Part shown: in pieces, positions 49,802 to 58,169 of the stretch
How positions within the stretch are numbered: the stretch's first letter is position 1
How the letters are laid out: each line of letters begins with the position of its first letter
NCBI GenBank assembly: GCA_963732345.1
Contig: CAVSZI010000019.1
Coordinates: 62,001-126,000, forward strand
Length of the DNA: 64,000 nt
Source: Bog-532 sp963732345
Lineage (GTDB): Bacteria; Actinomycetota; Actinomycetes; Streptosporangiales; Streptosporangiaceae
Direction of reading: 5' to 3'
Translations under genes and position numbers: made by a program
The notes under the pieces: model-generated
Database searches by the model: none
Told to the model about the DNA's origin: nothing
The model's input: only the letters and a program-made list of their open reading frames with translations

Positions 49802-50023
49802 ATGCCCAAGAAGGACGGCGCCATCGAAATTGAAGGCACAGTTGTCGAGTCCCTGCCAAACGCCTTCTTCAAGGTGGAGCTAGACAACGGGCACCAGGTT
49901 CTCGCTCACATCAGCGGGAAAATGCGGATGCACTACATCCGCATCCTGCCTGACAACCGGGTCGTGGTCGAGCTCAGTCCCTACGACCTGAGCCGCGGGC
50001 GGATCGTGTACCGGTACAAGTAA
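49802..50023 (+). CDS. infA: Translation initiation factor IF-1
   Basis: A 73-residue OB-fold protein: KKDGAIEIEGTVVESLPNAF, FKVELDNGHQVLAHISGKMR, ILPDNRVVVELSPYDLSRGR. It occupies the A site during initiation. GCGGAGGAC precedes the ATG. It begins the infA-rpmJ-rpsM-rpsK-rpsD-rpoA-rplQ operon. Confidence 0.98.
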   Translation: MPKKDGAIEIEGTVVESLPNAFFKVELDNGHQVLAHISGKMRMHYIRILPDNRVVVELSPYDLSRGRIVYRYK

Positions 50024-50087
50024 GCCGAGCACCAACAGCACAGTAAGAGGGCCGCTCACGCGGCGGGCCCATGAGGAGACGCAGGCC

Positions 50088-50201
50088 GTGAAGGTCAAGC
50101 CGAGTGTCAAGAAGATCTGCAGCAAGTGCCGGATCATCCGCCGGCACGGCCGGGTGATGGTCATCTGCTCAGATCCGCGGCACAAGCAGCGCCAGGGCTG
50201 A
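50088..50201 (+). CDS. rpmJ: 50S ribosomal protein L36, zinc type
   Basis: A 37-residue L36 (KVKPSVKKICSKCRIIRRHG, VMVICSDPRHKQRQG). It has the zinc-binding CxxC, Cys and His of the C+ form. GTG 50088 follows AGGAGACGCAGGCC. Confidence 0.97.
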   Translation: MKVKPSVKKICSKCRIIRRHGRVMVICSDPRHKQRQG

Positions 50202-50228
50202 TACAGCCTGGACGGGCTAAGGCTGCTC

Positions 50229-50245
50229 GGTGATCTAAGATCACC
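50229..50245 (+). terminator. Small hairpin after rpmJ
   Basis: GGTGATC/GATCACC around a TAA loop, followed by TTCG. Together with a module B repeat downstream it fills the 257-base gap between rpmJ and rpsM. It may be an attenuator. Termination is not certain because the operon continues. Confidence 0.4.
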
Positions 50246-50267
50246 TTCGCCGCAGCCCACGCTGTTG

Positions 50268-50400
50268 TGCTAGCCCGGGGGGCGACCCCCCCGGACCCCC
50301 CGGTGTGGGCTCCGCCCACATCACAACTGAAAACGCGTACCGCAGCTCTGTGGCCTGCAGGCCACGGAGCAACCCCCGGGGGAGGCCGGGGCTGGCTCGG
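50268..50400 (-). repeat. Dispersed repeat family, module B copy between rpmJ and rpsM
   Basis: Starts GCTAGCCCGGGGGGCGACCC, continues with CCCCGGACCCCCCGG and a GTGGGC-tcc-GCCCAC hairpin, then a CTGTGGCCTGCAGGCCACGG palindrome (about 50346-50365) and another GGGGG-rich block. Module B is in the same orientation as at 13123. Confidence 0.7.
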
Positions 50401-50458
50401 GCAGGGCCGGGAAGCGGCGCGAAGGACCTCCCACTGACCGAAGGAGAACTGCCCGTTT

Positions 50459-50839
50459 ATGGCACGCCTTGTCGGCGTTGACCTCCCCCGCGAGAAGCGG
50501 ATGGAGGTCGCGCTCACCTATATTTATGGCATCGGCCGGACCAGGGCCCTGGAGACGCTGGACGGAACCGGCGTCAGCCCGGACGCCCGGGTTCGCGACA
50601 TGGGGGAAGACGAGCTGGTCCGCCTCCGCGACTGGATCGACGCGCACTACCGCGTCGAGGGCGACCTGCGCCGTGAGGTTCAGGCCGACATCCGGCGCAA
50701 GATCGAGATCGGCTGCTACCAGGGGATCCGGCACCGCCGGGGCCTGCCCGTGCACGGTCAGCGGACGCAGACCAACGCGCGCACCCGCAAGGGCAAGAAG
50801 AAGACCGTGGCCGGCAAGAAGAAGGCCGGCAAGAAGTAG
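50459..50839 (+). CDS. rpsM: 30S ribosomal protein S13
   Basis: A 126-residue S13 (MARLVGVDLPREKRMEVALT, YIYGIGRTRALETLDGTGVS, GLPVHGQRTQTNARTRKGKK). The Lys-rich tail reaches the P-site tRNA. GAAGGAG precedes the ATG. Confidence 0.97.
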   Translation: MARLVGVDLPREKRMEVALTYIYGIGRTRALETLDGTGVSPDARVRDMGEDELVRLRDWIDAHYRVEGDLRREVQADIRRKIEIGCYQGIRHRRGLPVHGQRTQTNARTRKGKKKTVAGKKKAGKK

Positions 50840-50841
50840 CC

Positions 50842-50895
50842 GTGCTGGCCCGGGGGACGCCCCCCGGACCCCCGGCGCGGGCTCCGCCCGCAAAC
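50842..50895 (-). repeat. Dispersed repeat family, module B copy between rpsM and rpsK
   Basis: GGCCCGGGGGACGCCCCCCG followed by GACCCCCGGCGCGGG and a GCGGGC-tcc-GCCCGC hairpin, three bases after the rpsM stop. It is a short form of module B. Confidence 0.65.
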
Positions 50896-50945
50896 AGCCG
50901 GAAACAAGTCAGCATCGGACCGATCACCTCAGGAGTTAAAAGCAG

Positions 50946-51350
50946 ATGCCGCCGAGGAGCCGCAGCGCGGGCGCCAAGAAGGTGCGCCGCAAGGAGCGGA
51001 AGAACGTCGCTCACGGGCACGCCCATATCAGGAGCACGTTCAACAACACGATCGTCTCAATCACCGACCCGACCGGAAACGTCATCTCGTGGGCGTCCTC
51101 CGGGCAGGTCGGTTTCAAGGGTTCGCGCAAGTCGACGCCGTTCGCGGCGCAGATGGCCGCCGAGGCCGCCGCGCGCCGGGCCATGGAGCACGGCATGCGC
51201 AAGGTCGACGTTTTCGTTAAGGGTCCCGGCTCGGGCAGGGAGACCGCCATCCGGTCGCTGCAGGCGACCGGCCTGGAGGTCGGCTCGATCCAGGACGTCA
51301 CCCCGGTTCCGCACAATGGCTGCCGCCCGCCGAAGCGGCGCCGGGTCTGA
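50946..51350 (+). CDS. rpsK: 30S ribosomal protein S11
   Basis: A 134-residue S11 (HGHAHIRSTFNNTIVSITDP, TGNVISWASSGQVGFKGSRK, VTPVPHNGCRPPKRRRV). It forms the platform near the E site. GGAGTTAAAAGCAG precedes the ATG. Confidence 0.97.
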   Translation: MPPRSRSAGAKKVRRKERKNVAHGHAHIRSTFNNTIVSITDPTGNVISWASSGQVGFKGSRKSTPFAAQMAAEAAARRAMEHGMRKVDVFVKGPGSGRETAIRSLQATGLEVGSIQDVTPVPHNGCRPPKRRRV

Positions 51351-51366
51351 GGGAGTTAAAGAGCAG

Positions 51367-51993
51367 ATGGCTCGAGACACGGGCGCGGACTGCAAGCGCT
51401 GCCGCCGCGAAAAGATGAAGCTGTTCCTGAAGGGCGCCAAGTGCGATTCGCCGAAGTGCCCGATCGAGATCCGGCCCTACCCGCCGGGTGAGCACGGCAG
51501 GAACCGCCCGAAGGAGAGCGAGTACCTCCTTCAGATCCGCGAGAAGCAGAAGGCCCGCCGCATGTACGGCGTGCTGGAGCGGCAGTTCCACAACTACTAC
51601 GAAGAGGCGACGCGCCGGCACGGCCGGACCGGCGACAACCTGCTCCAGATCCTGGAGAGCCGCCTGGACAATGTCGTGTACCGGGCCGGGTTCGCCAAGA
51701 GCCGCGACATGGCCCGCCAGCTCGTCACGCACGGGCACCTCACGGTCAACGGCCGGAAGGTGGACATCCCCTCCTACCGGGTGGCCGAGAACGACATCGT
51801 TGAGGTCCGTCAGAAGTCACGCGACATGACGCCCTTCATCGTGGCGCAGGCTGAAGCCGGTGAGCGCCAGGTTCCGGCGTGGCTCGAGGTCGTCCCGGAC
51901 CAGATGCGTGTGCTCGTGCACGCGCTTCCGGTCCGTGCGCAGATCGACACGCAGGTTCAGGAGCAGCTCATTGTTGAGCTTTACTCGAAGTAA
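51367..51993 (+). CDS. rpsD: 30S ribosomal protein S4, zinc-binding type
   Basis: A 208-residue S4. The N-terminus has Cys9, Cys12, Cys26 and Cys31 (DCKRCRREKMKLFLKGAKCD), so this is the C+ form, unlike the Cys-free S4 of Streptomyces and Mycobacterium. Core: RPYPPGEHGRNRPKESEYLL and the S4 RNA-binding domain LDNVVYRAGFAKSRDMARQL, VTHGHLTVNGRKVDIPSYRV. S4 commonly represses the alpha operon. Confidence 0.97.
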   Translation: MARDTGADCKRCRREKMKLFLKGAKCDSPKCPIEIRPYPPGEHGRNRPKESEYLLQIREKQKARRMYGVLERQFHNYYEEATRRHGRTGDNLLQILESRLDNVVYRAGFAKSRDMARQLVTHGHLTVNGRKVDIPSYRVAENDIVEVRQKSRDMTPFIVAQAEAGERQVPAWLEVVPDQMRVLVHALPVRAQIDTQVQEQLIVELYSK

Positions 51994-52055
51994 CTGATTG
52001 ATCCGTCCGGTCACTAGCGCCGGACGGAGCCGGCGGCCATGCGGTCGCCGGAAAG

Positions 52056-52121
52056 ATCGTGACGTCAAATAGCGGGCGTCACGGGACGAAATCGTGACGT
52101 CAAATAGCGGGCGTCACGGGA
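52056..52121 (+). repeat. Tandem 31-bp repeat with internal hairpins upstream of rpoA
   Basis: The same 31 bases occur at 52056-52086 and 52091-52121 without a mismatch. Each copy contains GTGACG and CGTCAC arms that can form a small hairpin. The second copy ends 11 bases before the rpoA start and overlaps the approach to its ribosome binding site (AAGGAAGG). Confidence 0.85.
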
Positions 52122-52132
52122 AGGAAGGCACC

Positions 52133-53149
52133 ATGCTTATCGCTCAGCGTCCCACCCTGACGGAAGAGCAGATAGGTGACGCCCGGTCCAGGTTCGTCAT
52201 CGAACCACTGGAACCGGGTTTCGGGTACACGATCGGTAACTCGCTCCGCCGGACGCTCCTGTCGTCCATCCCCGGCGCGGCCGTCACCAGCATCCGGATC
52301 GAGGGAGTCCTGCACGAGTTCTCCACCGTGCCGGGCGTGAAGGAGGACGTCACCGACGTTATCCTCAACCTCAAGGGGCTGGTCGTCTCCTCCGAGCACG
52401 ACGAGCCCGTGGTGATGTACCTGCGTAAGCAGGGTCCGGGCGTGGTCACCGCCGCGGACATCACCCCGCCGGCCGGGGTGGAGGTCTACAACCCCGAGCT
52501 GCACATCGCCACCCTGAACGGCAAGGGCAAGCTCGAGATGGAGCTGACCGTCGAGCGCGGTCGCGGTTACGTCTCGGCCACCCAGAACAAGCAGCCCGGC
52601 CAGGAGATCGGCCGGGTGCCCATCGACTCGATCTACTCCCCGGTGACCCGGGTCAGCTACAAGGTCGAGGCCACCCGTGTCGAGCAGCGGACCGACTTCG
52701 ACCGGCTGATCCTCGACGTGGAGACCAAGTCCTCCATCCGGCCGCGGGACGCGGTGGCGAGCGCCGGCAAGACGCTCGTCGAGCTGTTCGGGCTCGCGCG
52801 CGAGCTCAACGTCGACGCCGAGGGCATCGATGTGGGCCCGTCGCCCACGGACGCGGCCCTGGCCGCGGACCTGGCGCTGCCGATCGAGGACCTGAACCTC
52901 ACCGTCCGCTCGTACAATTGCCTCAAGCGTGAGGGCATCCACACGGTGGGCGAACTCGTGTCGCGCAGCGAGCAGGACCTCCTGGACATCCGCAACTTCG
53001 GTGCGAAGTCCATCGAGGAGGTCAAGCAGAAGCTGATCGACATGGGGCTGGCGCTGAAGGACTCCCCGCCCGGGTTCGACCCGAGCAGCGCGGTGGACAA
53101 CTACGCGCCGGACGAGGACGACAGCTACGTCGAGACCGAGCAGTACTGA
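52133..53149 (+). CDS. rpoA: DNA-directed RNA polymerase subunit alpha
   Basis: A 338-residue RpoA. The N-terminal domain has RFVIEPLEPGFGYTIGNSLR and RTLLSSIPGAAVTSIRIEGV. The C-terminal domain has LNLTVRSYNCLKREGIHTVG and LLDIRNFGAKSIEEVKQKLI, which contact UP elements and activators. ATG 52133 follows AAGGAAGGCACC, directly after a tandem repeat. Confidence 0.98.
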   Translation: MLIAQRPTLTEEQIGDARSRFVIEPLEPGFGYTIGNSLRRTLLSSIPGAAVTSIRIEGVLHEFSTVPGVKEDVTDVILNLKGLVVSSEHDEPVVMYLRKQGPGVVTAADITPPAGVEVYNPELHIATLNGKGKLEMELTVERGRGYVSATQNKQPGQEIGRVPIDSIYSPVTRVSYKVEATRVEQRTDFDRLILDVETKSSIRPRDAVASAGKTLVELFGLARELNVDAEGIDVGPSPTDAALAADLALPIEDLNLTVRSYNCLKREGIHTVGELVSRSEQDLLDIRNFGAKSIEEVKQKLIDMGLALKDSPPGFDPSSAVDNYAPDEDDSYVETEQY

Positions 53150-53193
53150 CGTACCGCACAGCAAGCCAATAGGAAACCGAGAAGAGGAAACGA

Positions 53194-53649
53194 ATGCCCA
53201 CGCCCACGAAAGGGCCGCGGCTGGGCGGAAGCTCGGCCCACCAGCGGCATATTCTTTCGAACCTGGCCACGGCGCTCTTCGAGCATGGGCGGATCACCAC
53301 GACCGAGGCCAAGGCGCGTCGGCTCCGCCCGGTGGCCGAGCGCCTGATCACCTTCGCCAAGCGGGGTGACCTGCACGCCCGGCGGCAGGTGCTCACGGTC
53401 GTTTCTGATAAGGGAATCGTGCACTCGCTCTTCACCGAGATCGGGCCGGGTTTCTCTGAGCGTCACGGTGGCTACACCCGGATCACCAAGATTGGGCCGC
53501 GCAAGGGCGACAACGCCCCGATGGCCGTGATCGAACTGGTCCGGGACGAGGTCACGTCGCGTCCGCGCCGCCGGAATCCGCCGGTCGCGGGACGAAGTTC
53601 CCGCTCCCGCGGCAAGCACCACCGAGACCGGGAGCGCCGAGGACGCTGA
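53194..53649 (+). CDS. rplQ: 50S ribosomal protein L17, C-terminal tail out of frame
   Basis: Residues 1-118 are a normal L17 (MPTPTKGPRLGGSSAHQRHI, RVTTTE-like ITTTEAKARRLRPVAERL, GYTRITKIGPRKGDNAPMAV). After about 53560 the written frame turns Arg-rich and stops at 53649. One frame over, from about 53585, the DNA encodes a long acidic tail (EDAEAPAASTETAGPAGEAA and more), ending at TGA 53788. Actinobacterial L17 proteins often have such acidic Ala/Glu/Pro tails. A single extra base, or two missing bases, would explain it. Either a real mutation or a sequence error is possible. Confidence 0.9.
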   Translation: MPTPTKGPRLGGSSAHQRHILSNLATALFEHGRITTTEAKARRLRPVAERLITFAKRGDLHARRQVLTVVSDKGIVHSLFTEIGPGFSERHGGYTRITKIGPRKGDNAPMAVIELVRDEVTSRPRRRNPPVAGRSSRSRGKHHRDRERRGR

Positions 53650-53801
53650 GGCGCCCGCGGCCAGCACCGAGACGGCCGGACCGGCCGGCGAGGCGGCCGA
53701 TGGTGCCGTCGACACGACGGAAGCGCCGGCCGCCGAGGGCGACGAGCCCGGAGCGCCGGCCGGGGCCGACGACGAAGAGTCTGCCTGAGAGATCGCATCC
53801 G

Positions 53802-53835
53802 ACGGGCTGTCCCTGCATGATGGGGGACAGCCCGT
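53802..53835 (+). terminator. Terminator after rplQ
   Basis: ACGGGCTGTCCC (53802-53813) pairs with GGGACAGCCCGT (53824-53835) around a ten-base loop. TGCTGCG follows. It lies 14 bases after the stop of the acidic L17 tail frame (53788), supporting 53788 as the original gene end. Confidence 0.75.
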
Positions 53836-53868
53836 TGCTGCGTCCGCGGAGCGCCCAGAGACGTGAAC

Positions 53869-54777
53869 ATGGACAAGGTGGATGCTGGGGGAGGTCCCGC
53901 CGCGGCGGAGCCGGTTCGTGATCCGGCCTGCCCGCCCGGCGAGCCACTCGTGCGGCTCCGGCTGGACCTGGCCTACGACGGTTCCGGCTTCTCCGGGTGG
54001 GCCAGCCAGCCCGGGCGGCGGACGGTGCAGGCGGTGACCGAGGAAACGCTCGACCGGGTGCTGCGGCCGCCTGGCCCGCGACCGTCCGCCCCGCGGCTGA
54101 CGGTCGCGGGCCGGACGGATGCGGGTGTGCACGCGAGGGGGCAGGTGGCGCACACCGACGTGCCCGCGGACGCCTGGTTCCGCGCGGCCGACGGCGCTCT
54201 CCGTGCGCTGGCCGCTCTGCTGCCGCCGGACGTGCGGTTGCGTGGCCTGGCGCAGGCCCCGGACGGATTCGACGCCCGGTTTTCGGCGCTCTGGCGCCGG
54301 TACTCCTACCGGGTCAGCGACGAACCCGCGACGGCGGACCCGCTCCGGCGCGGCGAGACGCTGTGGTATCCACGCCGCCTCAGCGTGGACCGGATGAATG
54401 CCGCGGCCACCGCGCTGCTCGGGGAGCACGATTTCGCCGCCTTCTGCCGCCGCCGCGAGGGAGCGACCACGGTCCGGCGGCTGCTCCGGCTCGATTGGGC
54501 GCGGGACGACGACGGGGCGGCCGTGGCGACCGTGGTGGCCGACGCTTTCTGCCACAACATGGTGCGGGCCCTCATCGGGGCGCTGCTCGCGGTGGGCGAG
54601 AGCCGCCGGGACCTGGACTGGCCGCGGCAGTTGCTCGCGGCGGCGGTACGGGATCACGCCGTGCACGTGGTGCCGCCGCATGGACTGTGCCTGGCCGAGG
54701 TCCGCTATCCGCCACCCGGGGAACTCGCCGCCCGCGCCCGCGCGACCCGCCGGGTGCGGTCCGTGCCTCCGGCCTGA
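53869..54777 (+). CDS. truA: tRNA pseudouridine synthase A
   Basis: About 302 residues from ATG 53869 (GTG 53863 is also in frame). Catalytic Asp in VAGRTDAGVHARGQVAHTDV. Other family text: RLRLDLAYDGSGFSGWASQP, RRYSYRVSDEP, and the C-terminal VADAFCHNMVRALIGALLAV. It makes pseudouridine at positions 38-40 of tRNA anticodon arms. A short Gly/Ala-rich N-terminal extension precedes the core. Confidence 0.93.
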   Translation: MDKVDAGGGPAAAEPVRDPACPPGEPLVRLRLDLAYDGSGFSGWASQPGRRTVQAVTEETLDRVLRPPGPRPSAPRLTVAGRTDAGVHARGQVAHTDVPADAWFRAADGALRALAALLPPDVRLRGLAQAPDGFDARFSALWRRYSYRVSDEPATADPLRRGETLWYPRRLSVDRMNAAATALLGEHDFAAFCRRREGATTVRRLLRLDWARDDDGAAVATVVADAFCHNMVRALIGALLAVGESRRDLDWPRQLLAAAVRDHAVHVVPPHGLCLAEVRYPPPGELAARARATRRVRSVPPA

Positions 54778-54846
54778 CGTCGTCCGGACATGCCCGTCGT
54801 CCGGGTGCCGTCGCCCATCGTCCGGGGTGCCCGGCGTGCCCGTTCG

Positions 54847-56697
54847 CTATTCGGGATTTCCCGTGACCTCCGGATGGCCGCTCACCATGCGGTTGCTCAG
54901 GGCGATGTTGGCGCTACCGGAAATGAGACCGGACGCGAACCGCTCCAGCTGACTCCGCTGGTCCGCGGTCGTGGGTGCCTTGAGGTTCGTGAACTCCGCC
55001 CAGATCAGGATCAGGTAGTGCCCCTTGTACTCGGCCTGCACGACGCCGGTCCCCTGGGTCAGGTTGCGGGTCGGGCCGGTCTTGCCGTTCAGCGGGGTGA
55101 CAAAGTCATTGGCCCCGGAGGCGTTCCCGGCCTTAGCGGCGTCGTTGGCGCTGGACAGGTTCACCACGCCGACGGTGCCCATCATGGTCTGGCTGCCGGA
55201 GATGTAACTCGCCCGGACCACCTGCGAGCAGCCGTAGACCTTGGCCGCGTCCTGCAGCTGCGTTCCGAACAGCGCCTGATCGCAGTTGGTGTCGGCCCGG
55301 TCCGTGGTCCGGACGAAGGAACTCCCGGTGATCAGGAACTGGGCTGGGTACAGCTCGGCGACGGTCAGCGGCGCCGCGTCCGTGGCCCGGCTGGTGATGT
55401 AGCCCCACTTACCGAGCCTCGATGCGCCCGACGTGCCCAGCGAGCCCGACGCGCTGGGGCTCGGGAGCTTGGACAGGCCCGGCGAAGATCCCGTGGCCGC
55501 ACTGGAATGGCCCGAATGACCGCTCAGCAAGGTGTACGCGACCACCGCGAGCGCGGCGATCACCACCACGCCCGCCGCGGCCAGGACGATGGTCCTGGTC
55601 CGGAAGCCGTCCGCCGCCTTCCGCGCCGCGCCGCGACCGCGGCCTGGCGCGCTGGGCCCGCCGGGTCCAGCGTCGGCTGACAGCCCGGCCATGGCCTTCC
55701 GCTCCTGGCCGCCCCGGCGGCGGCGGTTTCGCCGGTCGGCGTCCTCTTCCTTCCCGGCCTCCAGCTCGCCCGGGTATCCGCCGTAGGAAGGGTAATTGGC
55801 CGAATCCCATCGGCCCGCGTCCTGGCCCGCATTTTGGCCCGCGTCCCGGCCGGCGATGGCGAAGTCGGCGCGGTTGTAGCCGCTCGCGCGGTGGCCGTTC
55901 CCCTCCTGGTCGCTGCCGTCATCGCCGTCGTGCTCGGCCGGGCTGTGCCACTCGCCGTTCTCGTCCCACTGGCCGTACGGCGCGTCCCAGTGTCCGCTGC
56001 CCTCACCCCACGGCTGGGAGGGGCCCTCGCCCTGGTCCCAGCGGCCGCCTTCTTCCCAGTGCTCGCCGCCCTCCCTGTCCTTGCTCTGATCGTCGTTGGA
56101 CTCCCAGTGGCCGACGGGAGCGGCGTCCCAGTGGACACCGGCGGCGGGGCCGTCCGGGGGGGCACCCGCGGCGGGGCCGTCCCATTCTCCGCTCGCATCG
56201 CCGGAGTCCCATTCTCCGCTCGGGGCGCCGGAGTCCCGCTCTCCGCTCGCATCCGGGAAATCCCACTCGTCACCCGTGGTGGGCGCGCCCCACTGGCCCT
56301 GCTGGCCTTCGTGGCCCTGCGGGCTACCGGCCTGGCCGCCGACCGCGCCCGTGCTGTCGCTCCAGGCCTCGAAATCGTCGTGCGGGTAGATCGGGTCGGG
56401 CTGCCCCGGCACCGGCGGGAAACCGCGGGCAGGACCGCGCGAAGCCAGGTCGTGACTCTGCGTGGCGCCGCCATCGTAAGGACCACCCCGGTGGTCAGCG
56501 TCCCATTCGCCAGTGCCGTATCCCACTTCGTCGTCACCCGCGCCATGATCGGGGGAGACGCCGGGCCCACCGGGCGTACCGGAGCCGCCATCGCCGGGCT
56601 CCGTGGCTGGACGGGCCGAATACGACCGAGGCCGCCCGGGCCGCTGGCTGTGCCAGCCGGCCGGTGTGCGGGTGCCTTCAGTGCCCCGGTATCCCAT
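54847..56697 (-). CDS. Large disordered single-pass membrane protein with extracytoplasmic domain
   Basis: A 616-residue protein. The first 330 or so residues are low complexity, rich in Gly, Asp, Glu, Gln and Trp, with recurring Gly-Glu-Trp-Asp and similar units (for example SGEWDSGDASGEWDG). An Arg/Lys-rich stretch then leads to one membrane helix (TIVLAAAGVVVIAALAVVAY, about residues 375-395). The outside part has a Ser/Gly/Pro linker and a folded domain of about 200 residues with one Cys pair (DTNCDQALFG, VYGCSQVVRA). The family is unknown to me. It is oriented opposite to truA and rplM, in a position where other actinobacteria also keep hypothetical membrane proteins. Confidence 0.75.
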   Translation of the reverse strand: MGYRGTEGTRTPAGWHSQRPGRPRSYSARPATEPGDGGSGTPGGPGVSPDHGAGDDEVGYGTGEWDADHRGGPYDGGATQSHDLASRGPARGFPPVPGQPDPIYPHDDFEAWSDSTGAVGGQAGSPQGHEGQQGQWGAPTTGDEWDFPDASGERDSGAPSGEWDSGDASGEWDGPAAGAPPDGPAAGVHWDAAPVGHWESNDDQSKDREGGEHWEEGGRWDQGEGPSQPWGEGSGHWDAPYGQWDENGEWHSPAEHDGDDGSDQEGNGHRASGYNRADFAIAGRDAGQNAGQDAGRWDSANYPSYGGYPGELEAGKEEDADRRNRRRRGGQERKAMAGLSADAGPGGPSAPGRGRGAARKAADGFRTRTIVLAAAGVVVIAALAVVAYTLLSGHSGHSSAATGSSPGLSKLPSPSASGSLGTSGASRLGKWGYITSRATDAAPLTVAELYPAQFLITGSSFVRTTDRADTNCDQALFGTQLQDAAKVYGCSQVVRASYISGSQTMMGTVGVVNLSSANDAAKAGNASGANDFVTPLNGKTGPTRNLTQGTGVVQAEYKGHYLILIWAEFTNLKAPTTADQRSQLERFASGLISGSANIALSNRMVSGHPEVTGNPE

Positions 56698-57068
56698 AAA
56701 AGTGAGGTTATCGTCCTGTCCCGGCGCGGCTAAGGTGGTCGCGATATTTTTCCGCTACGCTTAGGCACTGAACGCTCTCCGGGAGTCTCCAGCCACAGCT
56801 TCCCCTGGCGGGAGGCCGCTGCGGGGCCTCCGGACGGCTTCCGGCCCGGGCGGCAGCGCCGTAATCCACTTACTTTGCAAACCACGCTGGACAACGAGTA
56901 TCCTTTGCATTCGCGTCCATGTGTTGTGAGCATGCGCGTGGCGCCCGGGCAGGCGGTTCAGCCTGCGGGCGCGGCCAGTTCGGCCAGTGCAGTGCGGCGG
57001 GCTTCCCTTCAGGTGGTCGCCGTGGCACGGGTCCCTTATCTCCAGTCCCACATGCGAAAGGCTCGACT
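56698..57068 (+). promoter_or_regulatory. Divergent promoter region with rplM-rpsI promoter
   Basis: TTGCAA (56875-56880) and TATCCT (56899-56904), 18 bases apart, form a plausible promoter for rplM about 165 bases upstream of its start. The remainder of this 371-base gap should also hold the promoter for the divergent membrane-protein gene. No protein-like frame is present. An upstream extension of the rplM frame is not conserved. Confidence 0.5.
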
Positions 57069-57512
57069 GTGCGCACGTTCAGCCCGAAGGACAGTGACAT
57101 CACGCGGCAGTGGCACGTTATTGACGCGTCCGGTGTCGTTCTCGGCCGGCTGGCCAGCCAGTCGGCCGTGCTGCTGCGCGGCAAGCACAAGCCGATCTTC
57201 GCCCCGCACGTGGACACCGGCGATTTCGTGATCATCATCAACGCCAACAAGGTCGCCCTCAGCGGCAACAAGCTGGAGCAGAAGCAGGCGTACCGGCACT
57301 CCGGTTACCCGGGCGGCCTGCGGTCGGTCAGCTACGGCGAACTGATGGACAAGCACCCCGAGCGCGCCGTCGAGAAGGCGGTGCGGGGCATGCTGCCGAA
57401 GAACTCGCTTGGCCGGAAGACGCTACGCAAGCTCAAGGTGTACGCGGGGCCCGACCACCCGCACCAGGCCCAGCAGCCCGTGCCGTTCGAGATCACCCAG
57501 GTTTCGCAGTAA
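57069..57512 (+). CDS. rplM: 50S ribosomal protein L13
   Basis: GTG 57069 opens a 147-residue L13 (RTFSPKDSDITRQWHVIDAS, GVVLGRLASQSAVLLRGKHK, KVYAGPDHPHQAQQPVPFEI). GAAAGG precedes the start. It is the first gene of the rplM-rpsI pair. Confidence 0.97.
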   Translation: MRTFSPKDSDITRQWHVIDASGVVLGRLASQSAVLLRGKHKPIFAPHVDTGDFVIIINANKVALSGNKLEQKQAYRHSGYPGGLRSVSYGELMDKHPERAVEKAVRGMLPKNSLGRKTLRKLKVYAGPDHPHQAQQPVPFEITQVSQ

Positions 57513-57626
57513 CGACCAGCCCACGCAGCGGGCAAGCGCAGCAAGCGCAGCAGGCGCGGTCCCGCGGCCCGCAGACGACCGCCGAGCAGACGAAAGCTCC
57601 AGGCAAGGAAGTGCGAGGAAGTAAAC

Positions 57627-58169
57627 GTGGCTGAGCCCACAGGGGTAGAGAAGCCCATCGAAGACGCAGGCGCCGAAGGCGTGGAGTTCGGGGAACTCCA
57701 GGGAGACTCCGTTCCCTCCCAGTACACCAGCGAGACGCCCGCGGACGCCACCGGTCAAGGTGCGGTGCGCCGTCCGGTGACGACTGGCCAGAGCGCCGGG
57801 ACCGGCCGCCGCAAGGAAGCGATCGCGCGGATCCGCATCGTCCCCGGCACGGGGCAGTGGCAGATCAACGGCCGTACCCTGGAGGGGTACTTCCCCAACA
57901 AGGTCCACCAGCAGATCGTCGGTGAGCCGCTGGTCACGCTGGGCGCGGAGGGTCAGTTCGACGTGATCGCCCGCATCAGCGGGGGCGGGGTCACCGGGCA
58001 GGCCGGCGCGCTGCGGCTCGGCGTCGCGAGGGCGCTCATCCTGATCGACCCGGAGAACCGCCCGGCGCTGAAGAAGGCGGGTTTCCTGACCCGCGATGCG
58101 CGGGTGAAGGAGCGCAAGAAGTACGGCCTGAAGAAGGCCCGCAAGGCGCCTCAGTACTCCAAGCGGTAA
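57627..58169 (+). CDS. rpsI: 30S ribosomal protein S9
   Basis: A 180-residue S9 with an acidic N-terminal extension of about 55 residues before the core GRRKEAIARIRIVPGTGQWQ. Other text: ISGGGVTGQAGALRLGVARA, RDARVKERKKYGLKKARKAP. The C-terminal QYSKR touches the P-site tRNA. GTG 57627. A partial repeat of its 3' end occurs 47 bases downstream. Confidence 0.96.
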   Translation: MAEPTGVEKPIEDAGAEGVEFGELQGDSVPSQYTSETPADATGQGAVRRPVTTGQSAGTGRRKEAIARIRIVPGTGQWQINGRTLEGYFPNKVHQQIVGEPLVTLGAEGQFDVIARISGGGVTGQAGALRLGVARALILIDPENRPALKKAGFLTRDARVKERKKYGLKKARKAPQYSKR

